From Chthoniobacter sp. (lineage in GTDB: Bacteria > Verrucomicrobiota > Verrucomicrobiia > Chthoniobacterales > Chthoniobacteraceae): a DNA stretch of 17,346 nt. The stretch is from the NCBI GenBank assembly GCA_025352865.1, contig JANXSB010000352.1:1-17346 (forward strand). Reading direction: 5' to 3'. Shown piece by piece: positions 6,420 to 13,961 of the stretch; position 1 is the first letter of the stretch, and each line of letters begins with the position of its first letter. The notes below the pieces were generated by a model. It was not told where the DNA came from. It did not search any database and saw only the letters and a program-made list of their open reading frames with translations. The position numbers and the translations under genes were made by a program.

Positions 6420-9400
6420 GTGTTCTCGAAAACCCCAGCATTCATCAGCATCGCCGCGTTTTTTCTCATCGGAGTATCCGCGGTTTTTGCCGCCGATGAC
6501 GTTGCGGTTTTCGCCGCGCAAATCCGGCCGCTCCTCAAAGACTACTGCCTCAAGTGCCACTCGACGGAGGAGCAGAAAGGCGATCTCGATCTGGAGGTTT
6601 TCAGCTCGCTCGCGGAGGTAAAGCGGCACCCGAAAATCTGGCAGGACGTAGCCGAGCAGCTCGCGAACAACGAGATGCCGCCGAAGAAAAAACCGCAGCC
6701 CACGCCGGAGGAAAAGGCGCGGCTCGCGGGCTGGGTGAACGCGACGCTCGATGCCGTGGCGCTCTCGCGCGCGGGCGATCCGGGGCCGGTCGTGCTGCGG
6801 CGTTTGTCGAACGCGGAATACACTTTCACGCTGCGCGATCTCACGGGTGTGGAGACGCTCGATCCGGCGCGCGAATTTCCCGTGGATGGCGCGGCGGGCG
6901 AAGGTTTCACGAACACCGGCAACGCGCTCGTCATGTCGCCGTCGCTGCTCACGAAGTATCTCGACGCGGCCAAGGAAATCGCGAGCCACGCGGTGCTGCT
7001 GCCGGACGACATCCGCTTTTCGCCGAGCACGACGCGGCGTGACTGGACGGAGGAAATGCTCGCGCGGATTCGCGGATTTTACGCGGGCTTCACCGGCGTG
7101 GGCGGCGTGGAAACGGTGACGCAGCAGGGCATCGCGCTGGACAAGAACAAGGGCGGGAGTCTGCCGCTCGACAGGTATCTCGCGGCATCGCTGGAGCTGC
7201 GCGACCCGGCGAAAAGCGTGGACGCCGTGGCTCTCGAGCGGGGCTTGAGCGCGAAGTATCTCGGCTCGCTGGCGAAGCTTTTGCGCGGCGGCGAACCGTC
7301 GCCTTTGCTCGACGGATTGCGCGCGCGCTGGCGGACAGCGAAGCCGGAAAATGTGCCGGCGATGGTGGCGGAAATCGGCGAGTGGCAGAAGACGCTGTGG
7401 AAATTCAGCAGCGTGGGGCACATCGGAAAAGTGGGCGGGCCAAAGGCGTGGATGGAGCCGGTCACACCGCTCGTAGCGCAGCAGGAGTCGCGGGTGAAAC
7501 TCGCAGCTCCGGCGAGCGGCAATGAAGTCGTGCTCTGGCTCGCCGCGGGCGATGCGGGCGATGGCGCGGCGAACGATTTCGTGCTGTGGAAAGAGCCGAA
7601 GCTGGCCATCCCCGGACGGTCGCCGATCCTGCTGCGCGACGTGCGAAGCTTTGTCGGCGAACTGACCGCGCGGCGCGAGCGGATTTTCGCGGCGACGGCG
7701 CATGCGCTTGCCGCTGCGGCGGAGGCGGGCGCGGCGAAAGGCGAGGTCGATGCCGCGGCGCTCGCGCAGCGGCACGGCGTGGATGCGGATGCGCTGAAGG
7801 CGTGGTTCGGCTACCTCGGCATCGGCCCCGGCAGCGAGATCAAGCTCGACCATTTCACCACGCAACTTCCGAAGTCCGGGGAGTACGATTTCGTGAAAGG
7901 CTGGGGTTCGCCGGATCTGCCCGCGCTGCTCGCCAACTCGTCCGATCAGCAGGTGCGGATTCCGGGAAACTTGAAGCCGCACGGCGTCGTCGTGCATCCG
8001 TCGCCGAAGCTCGCTGCGGCCGTCGGCTGGCGGAGTCCGCGGGCGGCGGTGGTGCGCATCGAGGCGACGGTCACGCACGCCCATCCCGAATGCGGCAATG
8101 GCGTGACGTGGGCGCTGGAGCTGCGTCGCGGCAGCACGCGGCAGCGGCTCGCGGAGGGCGTCGCGCAGGGCGGCAAGCCGGTCACGGTCGGGCCGATCGA
8201 GAAGCTCGCGGTGCAGCCTGGAGACTTGGTTTCGCTGCTCATCGGTGCGCGCAATGGCGATCACTCGTGCGACCTCACGGACTTGGAATTCAAGCTCATC
8301 GCGGGCGGCGACGGGGCGGAGGTGTGGTCGCTGACGCGCGACGTTTCCGGGAACGTGCTGGCTGGGAATCCCCATGCGGACAAGGCCGGGCGCGAAGGCG
8401 TGTGGCACTTTTATTCCGAGCCGGAGTCGGGCCTCGCGAGCGGCGCGGTGATTCCTGCGGGCTCGCTGCTCGCACGCTGGCAGGCGGCGGAAAAGGCGGA
8501 CGAAAAACAGCAGCTCGCCGAGGCCGTGCAAAAGTTGCTGACCTCCGCGCCGCCGCCCGCGGGCAGCCCGGATGCGGCGCTTTACGCGCAGCTCGCCTCG
8601 CTCACCGGCCCGCTTTTTTCCGAGACGACGACCGCGAAAAATCCGGCACCAAACGCCGCGCAATCCAAGTGGGGACTTGATCCCGCGCTTTTTGGCAAAC
8701 ATCCGAGCGGAGGCACCGTAGATGCCGCGAGCCTGTGCGTGCAGGCTCCGTCGGTAATCGAAGTGCGGCTGCCGGCGGAGCTGGTCGCCGGCAGTGAATT
8801 CGTGACGACGGGTGCGCTCGATCCCGTGAGCGGCGCGGAAGGCAGCGTGCAGCTCCAAGTGCTCACGACGAAGCCGGACGCGAAATCCGGCCTGCGTCCC
8901 AGCGGTGCGAATGTAGCGGATGCGCAAGGCGCGTGGACTTCGAGCAGCGCGACGGTTTCATTCGCGACGCCGATCGGGACGAATGACGGCAGCGCGGCGC
9001 GCAAACGGTTCGAGTCAGCGTTCGAGGAATTCCGGCAGATGTTTCCGGCGGCGCTTTGCTACTCGAAAATCGTGCCGGTGGATGAGGTGGTCACGCTCAC
9101 GCTTTTCCACCGCGAGGACGATCAGCTCGCGCGGCTGCTGCTCGACGACGCGCAACGCGCGCAACTCGACCGGCTGTGGGACGAGCTGCGGTTCGTCACC
9201 CAGGATGCGCTCACGCTCGTCGATGCGTTCGAGCAAATCTGGCAGTACTCCTCGCAGGACGGCCCGAATGCGCCGAACGGCGACAAGCGGCTGGAGCCCC
9301 TGGGCGTGGTCATCAAACAGCGCGCCGCCGAATTTAAGCAGCGGCTCATCGGAACGCAGCCACGGCAGCTCGACGCGGTGCTGGAGTTTGCGGATCGCGC

Positions 9401-10616
9401 GTATCGGCGCGCGCTCACTGCTGCCGAGACAGCGGAACTGCGCGGGCTGTATGCGAAATTGCGCGCGGAGGAATTGCCGCACGAGGACGCGATCCGCCTC
9501 ACGCTCGCGCGCGTGCTGGTGGCTCCGGCGTTTCTTTACCGGCTGGAAAAAGCCGCGCCGGGCCACCAGGCGGGACCGGTCTCGGATGGCGAACTCGCGA
9601 GCCGTCTGAGCTATTTCCTGTGGTCATCCGCACCCGATGCGGAGCTGCGCGCAGCAGCGGCAAGCGGACGGCTGCACGAACCCGACGTGCTCGTGGCGCA
9701 GATGCGCCGGATGCTGCGCGATGCCCGCACGCGGCGGCTCGCGACGGAATTCGCGTGCCAGTGGATTCACGTCCGCGACTTCGATCACCTCGATGAAAAA
9801 AGCGACCGGCACTTCCCGACGTTCATCGCGCTGCGCGGCGCGATGTATGAGGAGTCGATCCGCTTTTTCACCGACCTCTTTCAGCGCGACGGCGCGGTGT
9901 CGGACATCCTCGACGCCGACTACACTTTCCTCAACGAACCGCTCGCGAAACACTACGGCATTCCCGGCGTCAGCGGCGACGAATGGCGGCGTGTGGACGG
10001 CATGAAGAAGTTCGGGCGCGGCGGCATTCTCGGACAGGCGGCGACGCTCGCGAAAAATTCCGGCGCATCACGCACGAGCCCGATCCTGCGCGGCAACTGG
10101 GTCGCCGAAGCACTCCTCGGCGACCGCCTCCCGAAGCCGCCGAAGGACGTGCCGCGGCTCCCCGAGGAGGAGAGCGCCGACACGCTGACCGTCCGCCAAC
10201 TTACCGAGATACACACCACCGACCCGCGCTGCGCCGGCTGCCATGTGCGGATCGATCCGTTTGGTTTCGCGCTGGAGGGTTTCGACGCCATCGGACGCGC
10301 GCGTGACAAGGATCTCGCCGACCGGCCCATCGACGTGAAAGCCACGGTGCGCGACGGCACTCCGCTCGACGGTCTCGACGGCCTGCGCCGCTACCTGCTC
10401 ACCACGCGCCGCCGCGAATTCACCGATCAGTTTTGCCGCAAGCTCCTCGGCTACGCGCTGGGCCGCGCCGTGCAGCTCTCCGACCGTCCGCTGCTCGCCG
10501 AGATGCGCGCCGCGCTCGAAACGCATGACGGGCGCATCGGCGCGGCGTTCGAGACGATCGTGCGCAGCCGCCCGTTCTTGCAGATTCGCGGGAAAGAATT
10601 CGCAAACGAGGAGTGA
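6420..10616 (+). CDS. Large exported DUF1592-group (planctomycete-type) c-type cytochrome
   Basis: About 1398 residues from GTG 6420. I prefer this start because it gives a compact signal peptide (FSKTPAFISIAAFFLIGVSAVFA, then ADD), while codons upstream look atypical; ATG 6363 or 6318 are alternatives. Domains in order: PSCyt1 cytochrome at about 30-90 with heme motif C43LKCH47; DUF1587 at about 124-190 (VVLRRLSNAEYTFTLRDLTG); a long middle region with a beta-sandwich-like stretch at 539-629; then DUF1595 (984-1042), DUF1592 (1058-1183), DUF1588 (1200-1292) with a second heme-like motif C1271AGCH1275, and DUF1585 (1317-1385). These families are typical of Planctomycetes and Verrucomicrobia. 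Their biochemical role is not established; surface redox or polysaccharide use has been suggested. The DUF1552 partner often found next door is missing: the next gene is convergent with no gap. It is longer than usual because of the middle region. Confidence 0.88.
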   Translation: MFSKTPAFISIAAFFLIGVSAVFAADDVAVFAAQIRPLLKDYCLKCHSTEEQKGDLDLEVFSSLAEVKRHPKIWQDVAEQLANNEMPPKKKPQPTPEEKARLAGWVNATLDAVALSRAGDPGPVVLRRLSNAEYTFTLRDLTGVETLDPAREFPVDGAAGEGFTNTGNALVMSPSLLTKYLDAAKEIASHAVLLPDDIRFSPSTTRRDWTEEMLARIRGFYAGFTGVGGVETVTQQGIALDKNKGGSLPLDRYLAASLELRDPAKSVDAVALERGLSAKYLGSLAKLLRGGEPSPLLDGLRARWRTAKPENVPAMVAEIGEWQKTLWKFSSVGHIGKVGGPKAWMEPVTPLVAQQESRVKLAAPASGNEVVLWLAAGDAGDGAANDFVLWKEPKLAIPGRSPILLRDVRSFVGELTARRERIFAATAHALAAAAEAGAAKGEVDAAALAQRHGVDADALKAWFGYLGIGPGSEIKLDHFTTQLPKSGEYDFVKGWGSPDLPALLANSSDQQVRIPGNLKPHGVVVHPSPKLAAAVGWRSPRAAVVRIEATVTHAHPECGNGVTWALELRRGSTRQRLAEGVAQGGKPVTVGPIEKLAVQPGDLVSLLIGARNGDHSCDLTDLEFKLIAGGDGAEVWSLTRDVSGNVLAGNPHADKAGREGVWHFYSEPESGLASGAVIPAGSLLARWQAAEKADEKQQLAEAVQKLLTSAPPPAGSPDAALYAQLASLTGPLFSETTTAKNPAPNAAQSKWGLDPALFGKHPSGGTVDAASLCVQAPSVIEVRLPAELVAGSEFVTTGALDPVSGAEGSVQLQVLTTKPDAKSGLRPSGANVADAQGAWTSSSATVSFATPIGTNDGSAARKRFESAFEEFRQMFPAALCYSKIVPVDEVVTLTLFHREDDQLARLLLDDAQRAQLDRLWDELRFVTQDALTLVDAFEQIWQYSSQDGPNAPNGDKRLEPLGVVIKQRAAEFKQRLIGTQPRQLDAVLEFADRAYRRALTAAETAELRGLYAKLRAEELPHEDAIRLTLARVLVAPAFLYRLEKAAPGHQAGPVSDGELASRLSYFLWSSAPDAELRAAAASGRLHEPDVLVAQMRRMLRDARTRRLATEFACQWIHVRDFDHLDEKSDRHFPTFIALRGAMYEESIRFFTDLFQRDGAVSDILDADYTFLNEPLAKHYGIPGVSGDEWRRVDGMKKFGRGGILGQAATLAKNSGASRTSPILRGNWVAEALLGDRLPKPPKDVPRLPEEESADTLTVRQLTEIHTTDPRCAGCHVRIDPFGFALEGFDAIGRARDKDLADRPIDVKATVRDGTPLDGLDGLRRYLLTTRRREFTDQFCRKLLGYALGRAVQLSDRPLLAEMRAALETHDGRIGAAFETIVRSRPFLQIRGKEFANEE

Positions 10617-11744
10617 CTACTCCGCCGAAGTGGGGCGGCGCGCGGAGTCGAAGGAATGCAGGCGCACTTTCGGGCCGCGGCTGGCATCGACGGGGAGTTC
10701 GCGCCAGCCGGCGATGTCGAAGAAAAGCGGGCGGCGGTCGAATTTCGCGAAGAGCCGGGCGAGCGGCTGCGCGGAAACGATGGGCAGGGAAACCGTGGCG
10801 GTGCGGCCTTTGATCCGCACGGTGGCCCAGCGCAGAGGCTCGCCGGTGAGGGCGTCGGTGATGAGCGCTTTCGCGGTGCGGCCGGGCATGGCGAGCGACC
10901 AGCGGAGGCTGCCTTCGAGATGCGTTTCGAGCGCGAGGTGGAGCGTGGCGCCGCGGTAGCTGAGGAGCGGGCGGGGCAGCCGCAGTTTCAAGCGCAGCGC
11001 GCCGCAGCCCTGGTCGGCGCTGACGATGGGATGATGCGGGTGCCGGTCGTGCGGGTTCAGCGCGAGATGGAATTCCTCGCGCTCGCGGGCGTGGGCGAGG
11101 AAGCGCTTTTTGGAAAGCATCTGCGTCTCGTGCGCCTGGATGGCGTCGGACTTGACGGCGATTTCCGCGGCGGAAAGCCGGAGCGCGTGGATGTCGAGCG
11201 CGAGCTTCGCCTTGGGCACATGCACGAGGTAGCTGAGCGTGTGGCGCACCGTCACGCCGCGGCGGCGCAGGCGGTCGAGCGCGAGCTGCAGGAGCACGAA
11301 GAAAGCGCTGTGGTCGGGATGCGTGTCCTCGGCGGCGGGCGTGAAGACGTGGGTGGGCCGCCATTCGGCAATCATGCGGCAGATGGTTTCGAGCGCGACC
11401 TCGTCCGCGGCCATGAGCAGCGGCGTCACGCCCTGGTCGGGCCAATTGAGAAAATGCGCCTCTGCCGGTTCGCCGATGCCGAGGACGGCAAGCGCATTGA
11501 GCGCCTCCTGCCGGCGGCGCGCGCCCCAGCCGCGCCGCGCCGGAGCATCGAGAAAAATCCGACGTTCGAGCACGCGCTGCGGCCACGGATTGCGGTCGCC
11601 GCTAGTGATGAAGACGAAGCGCATCTGCGCGCCCGCAGCCACGGCCTTTTGCACGAGCCCGCCGCCGCCGAGCGATTCATCGTCGGGATGCGGCGCAAAA
11701 AACAGAATGCGATCCAAGGCGGTGAGAGGAAAGGAACGGCTCAT
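10617..11744 (-). CDS. PIG-L (LmbE-like) family zinc deacetylase with C-terminal extension
   Basis: A 375-residue protein starting MSRSFPLTALDRIL. The PIG-L zinc-binding motif is seen as PHPDDE at 18-23 (ligands H19 and D22; most members have AHPDDE), with the partner motif THPDHSAF at 141-148 supplying the third histidine. The fold region (about 10-225) alternates strands and helices as expected for this family, which removes N-acetyl groups from GlcNAc-type sugars in lipids or small molecules (family knowledge; substrate here unknown). Residues about 230-375 form an extra beta-rich domain that I do not recognise. The frame is also open upstream to 11834, but family conservation begins near ATG 11744. 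It lies 198 bases after the glycosyltransferase gene on the same strand and ends one base from the convergent cytochrome stop. Confidence 0.88.
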   Translation of the reverse strand: MSRSFPLTALDRILFFAPHPDDESLGGGGLVQKAVAAGAQMRFVFITSGDRNPWPQRVLERRIFLDAPARRGWGARRRQEALNALAVLGIGEPAEAHFLNWPDQGVTPLLMAADEVALETICRMIAEWRPTHVFTPAAEDTHPDHSAFFVLLQLALDRLRRRGVTVRHTLSYLVHVPKAKLALDIHALRLSAAEIAVKSDAIQAHETQMLSKKRFLAHAREREEFHLALNPHDRHPHHPIVSADQGCGALRLKLRLPRPLLSYRGATLHLALETHLEGSLRWSLAMPGRTAKALITDALTGEPLRWATVRIKGRTATVSLPIVSAQPLARLFAKFDRRPLFFDIAGWRELPVDASRGPKVRLHSFDSARRPTSAE

Positions 11745-11942
11745 GGGCGTCTGTGGATGGATTGGCGGCTGTGGTTCGGCTGAAAAAATTCTGTGCGAAG
11801 CCGCGCCATGGTGCGCGCTCTCAAAGGAGCCCATGCGGTTTCGACGGGCGGTGACTTACCGATTGGCCCCGCCTCGTGTCGAGCAAAACCTTTCCACAGT
11901 GCCCCTTGCCATCGGGCCCCGCGATCCTCGGTAGCTGCTCTC

Positions 11943-13637
11943 TCAATCCTGCTCAGTGGTGTGGTCCGGTTTTATTTCGGTGAAAGGCGAGTAGCCGCGC
12001 TCGATGGCTTGCGCCCAGACGAGGATGATCTTGCCGGAATCCTTTGCGGGGAGAAATTCGTGAGCACCCGCGACGAGTTCGCGCGGGCCGGTGAAAGCGG
12101 TGCCGTCCAGCGTGCCGCCGGCCATTCCCGCAGGCGTGACGACCGTGTAGCGATGCGGCACGGCGATCTCGAAACGGACCGGCCCGTGCGTCAGGGCACC
12201 TTCTTCGCGCAGCACCTGGCCGAGAGTGCGGAGACGCCAGGCGATGGGCACGTAGTTCGCCTTGATGAAGGTGCGCGCGGCCAGCGGCATGCGCCGGGTG
12301 CTGACGAGCGGGGCGCGCTCTTCGACAAGCCGCGCAGCCACATCGTCGGGCAGCAGCCCGCCGTGCAGCCGCTTGTTCGTGAACAGCTCCATGACGTAGC
12401 GCGACACGCGGTTGCGGTAGATCATCTCGCCCTTGGCATCCATCACCCAATCGCTTTCGTCCGTGAGTTTCAGCGTGTCGGCGATGATCCCAATTCTGTC
12501 CGTGGTCTCGTCGGTGAAAGGCGAGTGCGCGCGCACAATCCACGCGATGCAGCCCGCGGCGAAAAGCCCCGGCAGCACGAACGCAGGAAGGCGCAAACGG
12601 CGGGCCGCAAAATCGCCCAGCCACAGCAGCGCAGGCGCGGCGGTGACGGCCATCGAGGGATAAAACGGCAGGTCGTCCTCCGCCGTCAGCACCGGCCAAA
12701 ATGAGAGCAGCGTGCTGTCGTAAAACGCCGCGGCGAAAAACGTGAACGCAATCCGGCTGCGCATCTCCAGCGAGTGCGGCAGCCGCGCGATGACCGCCCC
12801 GCCGCCCGCAATCGGCAGCAGCCACAGCAGCCAGTGGAGGAAGGATTTTGCCACACCGCCGAGGCTGTGAGAGCCGGGCAGAATGTTGTGCGTGATCACG
12901 CAGTCGCGCATCTGCGGGCCGGCCCCGTGCAGGATGAAAAACAGCACGGTGAGCGCCGGGATCACCGGGAGGCAGGCGACCACCCAGCATGCACCCCGGC
13001 CAATCCGCGGCCAGTCAGCCTGCCCGCCCGTGGCGCGGCGGAAGACGAGCAGTGCGGCCAAAGCGAAGGTGAGCGCGGCGAGGAAAAGGCTCGTTTTCAT
13101 CGAGACGCAAAAGCTCAACCCCAGCAGCAGCCCCGTGCCGAAAAGCCGCGTCGCGCCGAGCCGTCCCGTGACCAGCACGGTGAGCGTGACGAGCCAGAGG
13201 AGCGCCCACAATTCGTCCGGGCGAAACTCGATGGAATCGAAAAAAAATGGCGGCCACAGCGCCGCGAACACCGCACTCCACAGCGCAATGCGCGGCGTGA
13301 AAAAAGCGCGGGCGATTTTCCACACACACCCGATGGTCGCGGCAAAGATCGGGAGCATCGCCAAGCGCATCGGCATGAGGATGTCGGCGCGCACGCCAAG
13401 CGCGCGGAAGAGCGGCGCGCAGAGCGCCTGGAAGACGGGCGTGTGGTTGTCGAAGACATCGCGGTACGGCAGCAGCCCGCGCGTCCACGCCCACACGACA
13501 TGGAGATGCTGCGGCTCGTCCGAATCGACGCGGAAGTGCCACGCGTAAAGAATCCGCAGCACGAGCGCCGCGAGGAGAAACGCGCCCGCGAGCCAGCGGT
13601 CGGTCCGCGGAATGTCAGGCGCGGACGGGGAATCCAT
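11943..13637 (-). CDS. GT39-like membrane glycosyltransferase (GT-C fold)
   Basis: A 564-residue polytopic membrane protein. After the first helix (about 15-33) comes the GT-C acidic loop motif DSDEPQHLH (38-46), followed by GLLPYRDVFDNHTP (54-67), a pattern typical of family 39/ArnT-like transferases that use polyprenyl-phosphate-linked sugars and act on the extracytoplasmic side. About ten hydrophobic segments are visible (15-33, 91-109, 116-133, 143-157, two within 166-200, 216-237, 265-285, 297-314, 325-341, 350-368). The C-terminal 190 residues are soluble, presumably periplasmic. The acceptor is unknown. It is read toward a PIG-L deacetylase and follows a PEP-CTERM protein gene on the same strand. 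No Shine-Dalgarno site is evident before ATG 13637, but it is the first in-frame start ahead of helix 1. Confidence 0.85.
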   Translation of the reverse strand: MDSPSAPDIPRTDRWLAGAFLLAALVLRILYAWHFRVDSDEPQHLHVVWAWTRGLLPYRDVFDNHTPVFQALCAPLFRALGVRADILMPMRLAMLPIFAATIGCVWKIARAFFTPRIALWSAVFAALWPPFFFDSIEFRPDELWALLWLVTLTVLVTGRLGATRLFGTGLLLGLSFCVSMKTSLFLAALTFALAALLVFRRATGGQADWPRIGRGACWVVACLPVIPALTVLFFILHGAGPQMRDCVITHNILPGSHSLGGVAKSFLHWLLWLLPIAGGGAVIARLPHSLEMRSRIAFTFFAAAFYDSTLLSFWPVLTAEDDLPFYPSMAVTAAPALLWLGDFAARRLRLPAFVLPGLFAAGCIAWIVRAHSPFTDETTDRIGIIADTLKLTDESDWVMDAKGEMIYRNRVSRYVMELFTNKRLHGGLLPDDVAARLVEERAPLVSTRRMPLAARTFIKANYVPIAWRLRTLGQVLREEGALTHGPVRFEIAVPHRYTVVTPAGMAGGTLDGTAFTGPRELVAGAHEFLPAKDSGKIILVWAQAIERGYSPFTEIKPDHTTEQD

Positions 13638-13961
13638 GAAGGGAGGAGCGTCGTGGATTCGTCGTCATCGTCAGCCGGAACGAGAGGGTGAAAGCGGGGT
13701 CGGAAAAATTCATGCGGGCGGGCAGGTCGTGCGGGCCGCAGTGAAAGTCCAATGACAAATCTGACCAACGCCCGGTTGCCGGCGCTGGTTACCGCCGCCA
13801 AATGAAATTGGACCCGGTCGTGTTTCCTTACTTCCCCCGCCTGCGCGCTGCCAGACCCAGCGCACCTGGAGGTTCAACGGGGAATCACCTGCGAACAGCC
13901 GGTTGCCTAGCGCAAACATCCATGCGACAAGACAGTTTTTCCCCTCCACGGGACAGCAAAA
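13638..13961. other. 324-bp stretch with no recognised gene
   Basis: This lies between the stop of the PEP-CTERM protein and the start of the glycosyltransferase. Both strands have short open frames (for example 13710-13949 minus, 79 codons, and 13802 onward plus), but none has a recognisable family, leader or good codon pattern. A small palindrome GCGCTG-CCAGACC-CAGCGC occurs at about 13846-13864. No T-tract terminator follows the PEP-CTERM gene. The promoter for the glycosyltransferase may be here, but I could not place it. Confidence 0.4.

Noticed and set aside
6258..8927. Long open frame on the minus strand opposite the DUF1592 cytochrome (889 codons)
   Set aside because: It is Arg/His/Ala-rich, matches no family and mirrors a gene with clear conserved domains. 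High GC with few stop codons explains it.
10656..11783. Plus-strand frame opposite the PIG-L gene (375 codons)
   Set aside because: The minus strand holds the zinc motifs of PIG-L; this frame has no recognisable motif and low-complexity composition.
11830..11942. GGTTTCGACGGG-like stretch recalling the 5' end of tmRNA
   Set aside because: There is no tRNA-like 3' end, no tag-peptide frame and not enough room before the glycosyltransferase gene. It is probably chance.
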